Of a DNA stretch of 64,000 nt, positions 34,756-46,449 are shown piece by piece; position 1 is the first letter of the stretch; each line of letters opens with the position of its first letter. Under the pieces are notes generated by a model. It was not told the DNA's origin. It worked only from the letters and a program-made list of their open reading frames with translations, and did not search any database. Position numbers and translations under genes: made by a program. The stretch is from Aspidiotus rigidus (taxonomy: Eukaryota > Arthropoda > Insecta > Hemiptera > Diaspididae). The stretch is from the NCBI GenBank assembly GCA_035079385.1, contig JAVHKY010000059.1, forward strand, positions 496,001-560,000, written 5' to 3'.

Positions 34756-35911
34756 AATAGCTGTTCTACGATGCAAAAAAGTCTACTTCTCATGAAGCTA
34801 TTAAAAATTGTCATAATTTGGTAACGTTCAAATTTTGTAGGAAACGTCTTTCAAAGACGTGAAAATTTATTAGCATTTCATATACGCTCTTAGGACTGGT
34901 TCTACTTTTGGAAGAACCGTCACCTCGATTGGGACTATCTTTGAAAACCGTCATGGCTTTTTGACTGAGACTACTTTCGGAGAACCCTCGGGAAGATTTT
35001 TCGACAGGGACCACTTGCACTACGCACATTTGCAAAAACCATCTCGGTTTTACGTCATCAATTGGACGACACAACATCAATGACCAGACTTTGACCTAAT
35101 TATGGAATTGGTGTAGTATGACGTCATAGGTAACCTTGACCTCCTGGAGCCCTTATGAAAGGGGCGGGATAGGCTAGAGAGGCAAATATCCAGTATATTA
35201 TGAAGCCCTTAATATACCATATCAGTTTGATTTTATTTTATGATTTTATTACAATGACGTCATCAATAACCTTGAACTGATAAAGGAGCTTGACCCGGCA
35301 CACAAGCTAAAAAAAATACTAATACAGCCCATACATACAGAGAAGGTGGAATGAGTTAATTAGTCCAACATACGAATTACAGGTATCTAGTTTATTTGCC
35401 GAAAAATAGGAGTGACGTCAAAATCTAGGGCGATCTCTCGCGTCGTGAGGTACCAACAGATCTAATTTAGGTTGTGACGTCACCCCACCCCCTTTTCGGC
35501 ACATGGATTATAGAGGACTTTACTACGACGTCATTATGACCAAGAAAGGTACATCAAAAGTCGATGAAGTTACTAAAATCGAGTCAATATGACCGGTTGA
35601 CTTAGTCTAGCATCTATTTCCAATATATCAATGGAAGAACACAAGCGGTTCTCTCGACCATTTTATGTTGGTAGCGTTACACTAAAACTCCCTGATAAAA
35701 ATACGAGTTTCGAGTATTATAAACAGCCGAGCGTCATGGCGTCGATTTCTATTGATTTAGCGCTTTTTGTCGCCGGACACATGTCTAAATGGTATCAGCG
35801 GCGTAAGAATAAGTTTGCATGACGAACCTGCGTGAATCTCACATCAGTATCATCAGATGCAAACGAGCAAAACAATCGAACGTATCAGTTAAGTAGCCTA
35901 ACGTACGGTGT
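34756..35911. other. Non-coding stretch with TGACGTCA cluster
   Basis: No gene is recognised. TGACGTCA palindromes occur at 35119, 35255, 35413 and 35475, with a CGACGTCA variant at 35526. Confidence 0.5.
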
Positions 35912-36312
35912 CAGGCGCGGATCCAGACGATCACTTTGGGGGGGGGGGGGGAATAATCTAAAAAAGTCTGAAGGACCTTTCTTTTTAGCGGGGACCCGCT
36001 ATCCCTTTTGTTGGGGGTACTTCCAGGAATTTTTCGTCCGCGAGCGAGGACAAGGTTGATAACGTCACGAAGTTGATGACGTCACGGAGAGGGGAAGGGG
36101 AAGGGGGACTTATGAAGACGACGGCTTTCCCTTAAATTGTAGCGCGTTCAAGTTGTCACGTCATGATTTTAGGACTTGGAAAACTTCAGGCTGTAGGGGA
36201 CTCGGGACAGCGGGTTCCCCGCTGCCATTGCAGTCCTCTGCAATGGCATCTAATTTTTTTCTTTTTTTTGGGGGGGGGATTTTCCCTATTTCCCCCCTTG
36301 GATCCGCGCCTG
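35912..36312. mobile_element. 401-bp hAT-like MITE with 6-bp target duplication
   Basis: Ends CAGGCGCGGATCCA and TTGGATCCGCGCCTG are inverted repeats. CGGTGT is duplicated at 35906-35911 and 36313-36318. Subterminal G/C runs (35938-35951 and 36270-36279) resemble the 7946-8117 element. TGACGTCA occurs at 36077. Confidence 0.8.
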
Positions 36313-36584
36313 CGGTGTACTAGGCTCAAATCATATACTGAGCAATTTTGGGGAATGGAGACGCGGACGAGTTTTAAGAAGTGAGCTTGTCAACTAGTTT
36401 GCCTCCAGGATGGAGCAAGCAAATAAAATTCTACACCGCATGTGTTTGGAGGAGATAAGTTAGCTTCTGCAAGTGTTTCTAGGTAGTAGATTGACGATAG
36501 AAGACTAGTTCGTAACTGTCAGCGTCGACGGTACCTCACTTCAACCAAGGGTTTGAGTCAATCCCTTCTTCGTTAGACGCTTGG

Positions 36585-36706
36585 AGTCACCTTTGTTAAC
36601 TGTGTTAATCGAGGCAAAGAGGTCAGACCCACATTTTGCCAGACGGCGCCTGTCATTTTCCTTCAAATTACCTTCCCCCGCCCGCGCCATAAAAAGGTTC
36701 TCTGTT
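36585..36706 (-). mobile_element. Helentron-like minisatellite family, remnant
   Basis: The 5' tip AAACAGAGAACCTTTTTATG (minus, at 36706) and the hairpin TTAAC-ACA-GTTAA (36593-36606) remain. The minisatellite and the inverted tip are degraded. Confidence 0.45.
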
Positions 36707-36917
36707 TAAAAATGTGTCTTCGCCTCTGAGAGTCTAGCCTTGGGCCATAATTACTGAATAAGAAATCAACATCAACTTCTCTTCCTACCCGAAAGTTTAG
36801 GTTGCTACTCTAAAAATACTGGGAAGAAAATGAGTAGCTAAGAAGCTGAATCTTTACTGCTTCCAAGGCACTTTCCTGGTTCTCATTTGAGCCAAAAATT
36901 AAACTATTGGTAAGAGC

Positions 36918-37560
36918 ATGCAATTCCGCAATGCCCAAGTACAGATCATCAAACAAGAGGAGACTAGTTTGCTGTCACCTAAGCAATACATGCAACCGCC
37001 ACTACAAAGAACATGTCGCCGCTGCAGAGGCCGAGAAGAAGCGCAGGAACACATCAAGAAGTATCATCAGGCTTGCAGGAAGCAAAAAACGACAATAGAA
37101 GAAAAAGACAAAAGTTTGAACCGAGTAGTTAACGATCTCTTTGTGAAACCCTCTGAAGCGGTTATAAAGAGTCAACCGAAGCCGGATACTGAGAACAGGT
37201 CTAGATTTCTTCTTCTCGTAGCTCGCTACTGAAAGTTGAGGAGGATCAGATACCTCTTCTCAGTACCGAAGACAGAGATGATGAAACAGAAAGATAAATG
37301 GACCAGCGTTGTGCGCGGAAGGCTCTAATCTCGACGAGATCGCTGATGTGGTCTGGAGTGCTATCCATGCAACAGCCACGTCAGTGCTGGTTAACCTGTT
37401 CCATGAGGTCCTGAGGAAGGTCGCACCAAAAGCCATGCTGGCAAAGCTTATATAGATGAGCTGGGGAAGTGGCTGGAGTGGTGAATCGCAGCTACAGGGT
37501 GATATCAGGAGACCAGTATAGTTTTTTCCCACGAAACTGAAGAAGATAGTCCGAACAGCT
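36918..37560 (+). other. Unrecognised reading frames with a CCHH-like cluster
   Basis: The frame at 36918-37232 holds RTCRRCRGREEAQEHIKKYH then QACRKQ. This C-x2-C ... H-x3-H/C pattern is zinc-finger-like and resembles LINE-encoded fingers, followed by a lysine/glutamate-rich tail. A second open stretch (about 37310-37458) reads SNLDEIADVVWSAIHATATS then VLVNLFHEVLRKVAPK. I could not place either. They may be parts of a decayed LINE ORF. Confidence 0.3.
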
Positions 37561-37763
37561 GTAAGAAAACGCCAATTCTACGCAACAGTTAGCCTCGACC
37601 GTACTGTTTTAAGCCCAGGAGATACCCTGCGGGAGGGCTGACGGTAATTTTATCTCTATCTAATCATTTTATGACGTTGGTAACCTGACCTTCGAATAGA
37701 TCAAGGATACTTTTTCGAAGCTTTAAGTAGATCAACAAGAAGAACTTGAGAAGATTTAGGTTT

Positions 37764-38545
37764 CCACACACTTTCACGAAACAAATTTCACAAAAGACAT
37801 ATTCACAAAAATTTTTCCCCACGAAAATTCCAGGCCAGCAAGCCTACAAATACGCAACCTGCATCGACCGTCACGATGAACACGATTTCCATTGCCTATT
37901 TCTGTATTCTTGTAACCTCAGTTTATGAAATTTCCATGGCATGCAAAAAAGAATCATACCCCGGCTGCAACCAGCTTCTCTCTACTCTCAGTGTGTACAA
38001 TGCAGCCTGCAGTGGAAGGAAATAAGTTGTTACTGGACGGGTACATCTACTACCGGTTGAGACGTGCCAATAATAAGCAGTATTGGGACTGCATTAAGTT
38101 GAGAGTAAAAGAATGCACCGTCCGTGCGATAACAAACGAACCCGATCCTGGCCAACTGCTGGTTGTGCTGAAAGGGTCAAGTGAATCACCGCACTTGCAG
38201 GTACCCGCACTACAAAAAACCAACGATATTATAAGAGAAAGGCTGCCGAAAATCCCGCGGAACCTCCAGCATGATTGCTGAGGAATAAATTGGCGCAAAT
38301 GTTCGACCTGACGTTCTATCTCAGCTACCGGAACGAGAATCCTTGAAGAAGGCAATCCGCAGGACAAGACGGAAGGATTTGTCGCCAAACCCAAAGACGC
38401 TACCTGATTTCTGTCTTCTTCTTCATTACCATGTCCAAGAATGTTCATAAAAAAAATGTTGGTAGAGGAAATTTTCGTGAAAACGTCTTCGTGAAAATGT
38501 CTTTTGTGAAATGTGCTTCTCGTGAAATTTGCTTCGTGAAAGTGA
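37764..38545. mobile_element. Element with TTTCACGAA-type inverted repeats carrying a FLYWCH fragment
   Basis: The left arm (37764-37843: CACTTTCACGAAACAAATTT and so on) and right arm (about 38440-38545) are inverted copies. Both are built from repeated TTTCACGAA/TTTCACAAAAGACAT words. The FLYWCH-coding segment sits between them. No target duplication was visible. Mutator-like elements are known to have long TIRs and FLYWCH-containing proteins, so that class is the first guess. Confidence 0.55.
37985..38410 (+). pseudogene. FLYWCH-type zinc finger gene fragment, frameshifted
   Basis: The frame 37925-38281 contains the FLYWCH pattern: GNKLLLDGYIYYRLRRANNK then QYWDCIKLRVKECTVRAIT. These are the F/L-Y-W-C core with the second cysteine and the A-R-A-I-T block; the histidine end is damaged after SSESPHLQVP. 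After frameshifts a second recognisable piece (about 38310-38405) reads VRPDVLSQLPERESLKKAIR then RTRRKDLSPNPKTLPDF. It is the conserved segment that follows FLYWCH in many insect FLYWCH/transposon-derived proteins. Start and catalytic parts are absent. Confidence 0.75.
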
Positions 38546-38571
38546 CCGGGAATCGAAGATTCACAATTTAG

Positions 38572-41303
38572 ACTGGTAAATTTTTTAGAAAAATGCCTTG
38601 CTAGAAGCATTTTGTGTAACAATTGAGTAAATGATAGTTCTAGAATGTTTTGGACCCGCTGAATACAAAAAATCATTGTTACTTTTTGAATTGACTCCCG
38701 GAAGGACCTGAGAAGGGGGGAAAGGGGTAAAAAATTCAGTTTTTCTCAGTTTCTGCGGAAAGTATGCGTCTGAGGGGAAAAATACCTCAGTAAAAAAATA
38801 TTCCACGCAAAATTTCCTATTGGATAAGATTCTTGCATTTTAGGCTAGCGCGTCAGTTATGCCAGAGAGGAGAGCGCAAATATAATATGAACATGAAAAT
38901 ACTTACTTTATCATTATTTTAGTCGAACACATACGCGGTTCTCCGGAGGCGAGATCCCCTATGCAATTGCAAAAAGAAAAGAAAAAAAAAGTTCTCACTG
39001 GAAAAATGTGTTGTGACGTCACTCAAGTAATACATAGGCCTACATTCTCTGTTACTCGAGATTTTATTTTTGCATAGCGACTTCCAAATTTCAGGCCACT
39101 CAAGATATACATTCTTTGTCTCTTGAGATTTTATTTCTGCCTGGCAAATTTCATTTCTCGGACAGTCTTCGTCAAGAAGGACCAAGATGACCAAGATAGT
39201 CTTTGAACATCAATATTGATGATAATGTATATTGTTTGATTAGTACTGCACGTATTACATATTCTGTGTCACTTATGATTTCATTTTTGCATAGCATTTT
39301 TCAAATTTCTGTACAGTCTTTAAGGAAGTTTCTTCTTCTCGATACTTCCTTAATCGTAATACCTACCATATGTACTAATATTAAGTCTCTGATATTCCAG
39401 ATCAGAGTGGAACAAAGATGCAGATCTCTTGGTTTCCATATCTTTGACATAGAAAAAATCAAGATCTCTTGAGCTCTACATCTTGGTAGGAAAAGAAGCT
39501 GCAGATCTTTTGAAAAAAATTAAAAAATAAATCTCCGTCACGTAACAGTCAATTAGAAAAAAAAACAAGAGACCCGGATACTAAGGCGCATGGCGGCTCA
39601 GTCTTGTTTTTTTTTCTCTCTTTTTTTTTGCAATTGCATAGGGGCTCTAGCCTTGCCACGGGCAAGAGCCCCAAAAATGAAGTTCACAGGTTTTGTTTCC
39701 AGATGATGTAGGAAGTAACCGACAAAACGTCAGGCCTTCTCTCTTTTTTGTTTTTTATCTGTGGATGGCAGAGCCGTTAAAGTCTAATAAATATTTTTCA
39801 CGGAAAGATACTTGTAAAGTACCTTCACATCAATTGATTTTGACAATATAAATACCCAATTATATCATTAGTGAATTGATGAGTGTGGTTATGAAAAATT
39901 ACTGCTTACTTAGTGAGGTTATAGTCACATTGCAGTATCTTTCGGTTAGAATAATTTACAAAACAGAATTGGTAAGCAAGCAAACCTCCTGCGCGTCACT
40001 TTTGCTAACTGCTTACTCGGTTATTGCTTACTTACCTCTCCTGTTCTGTAATCTACTATAAAAAATTTTTGTGACTTGACTGTAATTAGAATTTTACAAT
40101 CAAAGTTTTAAGGTAGGTTGCATGTGCGTCTGTGTGTGAGAGCAAAATTTTGGGTACAATTTGTAATTATAGTCCCACTTGTTTTTTTATGAGTACAACT
40201 GTAGGGTGCAATATTTCTTACAGTGTTATTTATAATGACTACAGGGCTCTTCATACTTGTTTGCCACATTACCCTAGAACAGAACTATCTTAAGTCTAAC
40301 GTCCGATAATTTATATTAAATTACCCCGTCACAAGACCAATGTAGGTAGATGGAGACTGGGGAAATATTGCGGATGTTATTTTGACATACAGGTTCAAGA
40401 GAGAGAGAAAAAAAAAAAAAAAATTCCAATTTTGGGCACTTATAAAGATGGATACTTGAAAAAATTTTCTTCTTGATATCCTATTACAATAACGACGTTA
40501 TGAGGTAGTTGTTAATTACAAGATGGGGTTACAGTCTAGAAAAAAATAGAAGCTCAATACAAACAAAATTCAGGACAAAAGCTTTTCTGCTGAAATTTGT
40601 TCCTTGCGGGGCGAGGGGTTTAGGGGTGGTGAACATTTACAGTATGTACAGACTACCACAAGGAACAAATTTCAGCAGAAAAACCTTTGTCCTGAATTTT
40701 GTTTGTAATAAAGTATAATGTTGAGAAAAATAGTTTCTTGGCAATTTTTTATGATTGAAGCGCATTTTAATGAAAAATAGTAATTGCAAGTATTGTATAA
40801 AGCTTGAATTATTATTCTTCATAACTGGGAGCACTGGTTGAGAGTGAAAAAGGTCATAATTGAGATAATTTTGGTATAATTCATAATTTCTATTCCAAAC
40901 GTGTGCATTACATTGTATATCACCTCAGAACCGCGTATGTGTTTGGCTAAAATAATGATAAAGTACGTACAGTATTTTCATGTTCATATTATATTTGCGC
41001 TCTCCTCTCTGGCATAACTGACGCGCTAGCCTAAAATGTATGAATCTTATCCGATAGGAAATTTTGCGTGGAATATTTTTTTACTGAGGTATTTTTCCCC
41101 TCAGACGCATACTTTCCGCAGAAACTGAGAAAAACTGAATTTTTTACCCCTTTCCCTCCCTTTTTAGGTCCTCCCGGGGGCCAATTCAAAAAGTAACAAC
41201 GATTTTCGTATTCAGCGGGTCCGAAACATTCAAGAACCATCGTTTACTCAATTGTTACACAAAATGCTTCTAGCAAGGCGTTTTTCTAAAAAATTTACCA
41301 GTC
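38572..41303. mobile_element. 2.7-kb element with ~335-bp terminal inverted repeats
   Basis: The left arm (38572-38908, starting AGACTGGTAAATTTTTTAGA) and right arm (40965-41303, ending TCTAAAAAATTTACCAGTCT) are inverted copies of high similarity, including GCGCTAGCCTAAAATG. Inside lie a 146-bp TA MITE and short frames of no recognised family. A 'GATCCCCTATGCAATTGC' word at 38952 is inverted at 39630, suggesting a further nested element. No transposase was recognised and no clear target duplication was seen. Confidence 0.75.
40560..40705. mobile_element. 146-bp Tc1/mariner-like MITE with TA duplication
   Basis: Arms CAAACAAAATTCAGGACAAA ... TTTGTCCTGAATTTTGTTTG (about 48 bp, almost perfect) are flanked by TA at 40558-40559 and 40706-40707. 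The element is nested inside the 2.7-kb inverted-repeat element. Confidence 0.85.
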
Positions 41304-43492
41304 TTCGAAATGATCGTTTAAAATTTTCATCCCCTCGACAGTCTCTCCGCCTTTTATTAATCAAGTTTCTCCATAAACAGGGTTTTCTGCTACCTATGTA
41401 CAAGTCTTCTTGTATCCATTGATTCATTCATTCAGTGGCAGACATAGGCGACCATAGTGACACATATTTTTCGGCTTCTATTTTTAGATATCCTAATGTG
41501 CCACGTCTGTGATCTCCAATAATATTTTTCAAATTTTTAGAACCCAGAGTTGAATATCGAAAAAGAGGGATACCTAGCTGATGTAAGAATGTGAGCCTCC
41601 TAAGTATTTTTATCAATCTAATATCGATTCAAAAGGCTAAAAAGAAGCAGAAAATCATTTTTTCTAAAGATTTTTAATTAAGATTCAATATTCAATTCCC
41701 GATCATTCTATGTGCATCAATATTTGCGTTCATCCTTAATTGGTTGCGATATAAATGAATAGTGGTTGTTCAGGTTTTCGTTTTGAACATAAGGTTCATC
41801 ATTCATCTTACGAATACAAAGAATAGATATTAATATTGAATCTATAAATCATAATTTATACCAAGATGTTGTCTGTTTTTACTCAGCATACACACAGCCA
41901 ATACACTAATGAGAATTATATCGGTGAGATGCGAGTGCAGCGAACTTGCGTACCCAACCTATGAATTATCTTGCGGTCGAACCTTTTTTAACGCGCCTTT
42001 TGCGAATTCCTCGCGCACCTTATGTTTCCCCGCAGCACACGGTATAGACGCACCTCGTACTGGTTATTTCAGGTTTTTCACTATTATAAGTAAAGAAGCA
42101 GTCGTTTTAACCATGGAATGCTATTCGAGTAGAAAATGACCAGAAAAATTAGGTCATCGAACTAACTTCCAGGTTCTAGTAGTTGGCACTATCGTACAGA
42201 TTTTTTTTTTTTTCGTAATTTCCATCGTACAACGAGCGTGGACCAGCATCTTTGAATGAAGTTCAGGAGTAAAGGAATGTATGATGCTTATATATAGCTA
42301 TCTGAATTACTGACCACTAAACGAACATACAAATGCTACGCGACAGTTTTTTTTTTCCCCACATAAGAACATTTCGAGAAGCAGTGCGAATCGTTTAAGT
42401 AATATCCAACAAGGTTGACAGAGATTGTATTAACAGATAATAAAAATCTCGTGTCATAAAAAAAACAACATTAACATTAAAGTAAGAATTATTTTGCTAT
42501 GTTTAGTATTAAACGACCGGCGTAAATTATTTCTCAGGTATATCAGTCAAATCTTATCAATTTTTAACTAAACTGTTCCGTCGTAACGGTCATCATACGA
42601 ATTATAATTTTTATGGAATTAACGATCGCGGATTTAGATTGTACTCGGATCAATTTAGAATTTTGATTATTAGTACTTTCTGTTGAAATGCCTTATAGCC
42701 AGAAAACTCTTCAATATACGACTAGCGATATTCCCACCTCTTCATATCGATATAAAATCATCAGCGTAATGACAGGGTGAGGATCTTAGGTAACAAGTGG
42801 GAGAGGTCTATAGGAGGTGAGTAAAGGTTGGATCACTTTATAAGGCAATTTATCCGGACAACATCCGAATTATAGGTTTATTTTTAGAAATGAGTTGAGA
42901 CAGCGTATTTTCTTAATAACGTCCAGTGCCAAACTCCATATTAATCTATTGAAAAAGTAAAAATCAAACTTTGAAATACACTGAATAATCATGCAAGTTA
43001 TCACTTTTGATTCTTCGATGTAAAATACTAAATGAACGTTGATTTTGGTGTACATTTGTCCAAGTTCCCCACTCGACATCCACTCGAGTCTGGACACAAC
43101 TCAAACGACAGTGCCATAGAGTTTTCATACATGTCTTCTAGAGGCGCCACCTTAGATGGACTTGAAAAGACGATATGAGACCGGTAAGGGTCGTCAATCT
43201 CATTTGCCGATTTTGAGTAGACTTTTCGACCTAGAATGGCCGAACTGCTCTGTTACCTACGTCGATTTCTATAATCGATTTGTAGTTTTCTGTAATCAGT
43301 CCAGGATTTACCCCTAGGCAACATGGGCTACCACGCAAGGCGGCAAATTAAAAAAAAATATGGTTATTTGTATTCAATGTTTCACTTTATTCTTTGTATT
43401 TGAAAAGATTGATTCGTAATCCCTTTCAACTTTGAAATTTATAGGTACTGAACCAACGAATTAAACTTCAAAACTTTTTTATCTTTGATAAA
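41304..43492. other. No gene recognised
   Basis: Short frames only. Bases 41690-42780 look like unique AT-rich sequence. Bases 43200-43320 contain decayed GTCGA-type words. Confidence 0.35.
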
Positions 43493-43500
43493 GTTTCTAG

Positions 43501-44163
43501 CAGGGTTGAGAACCAGAACCAAGAGAAACCGGATCTCGCTATTGGGTTTTGGAACCGGAACCAAAAGGAACCGGATCTCACTATTGGGTTCTGGAACCAG
43601 AACCGAAAGGAACCGGACGATCTCACTGTACAGTTGTGGAACCAAAACCAAAAGAAACCGGATCTTGTTATCGGGTTGTGGAACCAAAACCAAGAGGAAC
43701 CGAATCCTACAATTTAGCCCCTAAGAACCTTTATAACAGGAACTGCTAAAAAAAAAAAAATGCAGGTTATTTGGTCACACATTCCCACTAATGGTGGTGC
43801 CAACCAACGCCTTATACCTAGAGACGTTTGGATTTTTGGTGAGTGGGAGTTGAACTATTGGACCTTCCACCTTGGACATTCTAAATTTTCCAAGTATTCA
43901 AAATCGAGGTAAATAGTTGTAATGGCCCAAAGAAATGATCCACAAATTATGCTCATAATCAGGGCTGAGAACCAGAACCAAATACCGGTACAGGAAGCGG
44001 TTCTCCTCCCGTATTTCTAGGATTCTGGAACCGGAACTGAGAGGAACCGGATCTCGCTATTGGGTTCTGGAACTGAAACTGAGAAGAACCGGATCCCACA
44101 ATTCGGTTCAAGAACTTTTATAACCGGAACCGTTAAAAAAGAAAATGAGGGTTCTCAGCCCTG
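43501..44163. mobile_element. 663-bp hAT-like non-autonomous element with internal tandem repeats
   Basis: It starts CAGGGTTGAGAACC and ends GGTTCTCAGCCCTG. GTTTCTAG is duplicated exactly at 43493-43500 and 44164-44171. Inside are two blocks (43515-43750 and 43962-44140) of tandem GGAACCGGATCTCRCTATTG/GGGTTCTGGAACC units. The second block begins with its own CAGGGCTGAGAACC terminus, so it looks like a nested or duplicated copy. The repeats give spurious frames on both strands. Confidence 0.85.
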
Positions 44164-44569
44164 GTTTCTAGAGTTACAGAAAATATTAGAAAATGAAGAG
44201 GGCAGTTTATTTTTGAATGGCCTTGTTGCCTGCGACGCTATATCCGGCCCTTCTCGTGATGTACACTGGTCGACTTTAAATCAACTTCGAATGGAAGTTG
44301 ATCTGGAGTCGATGTATTTAATTACTTGGAGCGTGCTCCGTGTTCGGCGACTTTGTTACTTATAGACAGAATGCGTCGAGGACACTTGGCTCACAATTTT
44401 GATATCAATCACAAGTCTTTTACCGATTAGTGACTCAGGATTAGAGCTTGTACTGCACGTTTTTTTTTGGTGAGTGGTAGGCTAAATCTAATTAAAAATC
44501 TGCAGGGTCCATGCATGTAGGAGACCTCCTATGAAATTTGATGTTGCACGTTTTGCGTTTATGAACAGT

Positions 44570-45120
44570 TCATTTTGAGCATTTTTAGTAGATTTAGGTC
44601 GTTGTTTCTTGTTCTGGGTCAATTTTGGTCGTTTGTTGGTCCATTTTGAACTTCTTGGTCAATTTTTGTTGTGTCTTAGCAGTCGTCGATTATTCTTTGT
44701 CATTTTTTGCTCAATTTTTAGCGTTCTTGGTTGATTTTGGTCATTTCCTGGTTGTTTCTTGTTGGTTTCAATAGTTTCCTGATCACGTGTGATCGTTTTT
44801 AATTCCATTTTTTCAAAAATTTTGGATAATTTCAGTCAATTCAGGTCATTTAAAAATTGTTTTTTCTCGATTTTGATAATTTTCTGTCATTTTTGCTCCG
44901 ATTCTGCCCACTTATCGTCTATTATGATTGTGCCTTGATGGTTTCACGACGTGTTCATCGTCTTATGGTATATTCTGGTCGTTTTTTGATCGATTTTGGT
45001 AGTTTATGTATCCTTTTTGGTCAAAGCATACTGCATGTTTTCAAATTTTTATCGCATGTTCTTAATTTTTGTTGAACGTTTTTATTTCTTTTTTAGTGTT
45101 TTTACAACGCGTTTGATCAA
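44570..45120. repeat. Degenerate T-rich repeat (GGTCAATTTT words)
   Basis: Loose tandem repetition of TTTTGGTCAATTTTGGTCRT-like words without fixed period. It resembles the GTCATTTTTGC tracts at 58.4-63.7 kb. Frames across it are biased to F, L, V and I and are not genes. Confidence 0.5.
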
Positions 45121-45394
45121 TTTTTACTGCGCGGAAATTTCAATCCCACTTAAAATTTACGTCTACAATGAGTCACACGATGGTGAAAAGAAAGGAGCCG
45201 TCAATTTTGAGCGACTTCCGGTCATTTTGAGTCAATTTGCGGTCGACAAATCAGAGGGAACTGAATTGACTCAAAATCGCGGTAAAAATTAAAAGTCGAT
45301 TTGAAGTCGATATGGTTTATCGAATACATCAAGAGTACTGTTCTACTTTACTAGTTGCCTTACAAGAGTATTTTCGGGTGACGCCCTATTTTTA

Positions 45395-46210
45395 TGAATG
45401 AAAGCGTCGAATTCACAATGGAAGAATTGGCGATGAGACTATCAACTATTTGGAGCTAACACTCACACTAAACTGGAGAACAACAGGATAGAATAGAAAA
45501 TCTACAGGAAACTAACGCACACCTACACCACCGTCCCAAACGACTCTTACCACCACCCAAAACGCAAGTTAGCGGCGACTCAGAATTACTGCTTCCGAGC
45601 AATTTCTATTCTGAGAAACAATGAAGAGAAAAGAAAAGAAGTCGAGACAGTAAAGCAGATCGCAGCAGCCATAGGCTACGCTCGAGGCGTTTCTGCGGGA
45701 GGTTTTGGGAAAATGGAATCCATGGCAGCAAAGTCAGGAACTACTCTAGATCAGCACCATACATACGAAACAACACAAACTAGGTGATAAAGGTGATTAG
45801 TGGTTATGACGCGAATGTGGGCGTCCTTAACAACCCACAAATTAACGACTTTATTGATATTTGACGAGCATAAATAAAGAAAAAAAAAAAAGAAAAAAAA
45901 ACCTCACACTTTCTCCTGAAGGGGGGGGGGAGGTGAAATGTCCCTGAGTACATAGCAACGACCGGATGGAGAAATAGTACGAAGGATACTTGAGCAGAGT
46001 GTGTGAGCTCAGTTGCCAACAGTGCGAAGGCATCTACCAACATTGGTGAGACAGGGAGAAAGTTTGACAACCGACGAAACATTGATGGAGAAAGAAGGTA
46101 GCGAGTCATTGCATTGTTTGGGGAACACTACGATGAGGAACAGCGAAGGAATATTCGAAGTCATATATGTAGGAAACCTCATGAAGAGAAGAAAACTGTG
46201 GGAATAGATA
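45395..46210 (+). pseudogene. Penelope-like element: RT end and GIY-YIG endonuclease, decayed
   Basis: Pieces in several frames follow PLE order. ESVEFTMEE and TINYLELTLTLN (45405-45470) match the end of the palm. KRKLAATQNYCFRAISILRN and VETVKQIAAAIGYARG (about 45555-45690) match the thumb and linker. At 46025-46080, C-E-G-I-Y and, one frame on, N-I-G-E-T-G-R-K-F-D-N-R give the GIY-YIG core separated by a frameshift. The palm upstream is absent. A hammerhead-like motif lies about 200 bp downstream, where PLE terminal repeats are expected. Confidence 0.65.
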
Positions 46211-46389
46211 GAGATCGCAAAGACAAAGAGGAGAAAAGCTAGCCTCCTGATTGACAGCGAAAGATTATTCAGCCTGGTGATTAGCTGAGACAGGGAGGCG
46301 GATGAACAAATCACAACGCAGTATTTTTGTAACCAATTGGGTAAATCACAATTTTATGCTGTAAAAACTAATGTTTAAGTCTTTGTTCC

Positions 46390-46445
46390 TCAGTTGCGAC
46401 ACAACTGACGATGGAGTAGCACTTGAAAGTACTCTCATAAGCTCT
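46390..46445 (+). ncRNA. Hammerhead-ribozyme-like motif, copy 3 (degenerate)
   Basis: CUGACGA (46405-46411), GAAA (46425-46428), then AGUACUC (46428-46434), with predicted cleavage after C46434. Spacing from core C to the cleavage site is 30 nt, as in the other copies. Stem II is poorly paired here and stem I is weak, so activity is doubtful. It lies just downstream of a PLE endonuclease remnant. Confidence 0.4.
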
Positions 46446-46449
46446 TGGG

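Noticed and set aside
38050..38676. 208-codon minus-strand ORF
   Set aside because: Antisense shadow of the FLYWCH segment and the right TTTCACGAA arm; no domain.
43439..43749. Frames such as GTRTKRNRISLLG repeated
   Set aside because: Translation of the tandem units inside the hAT-like element.
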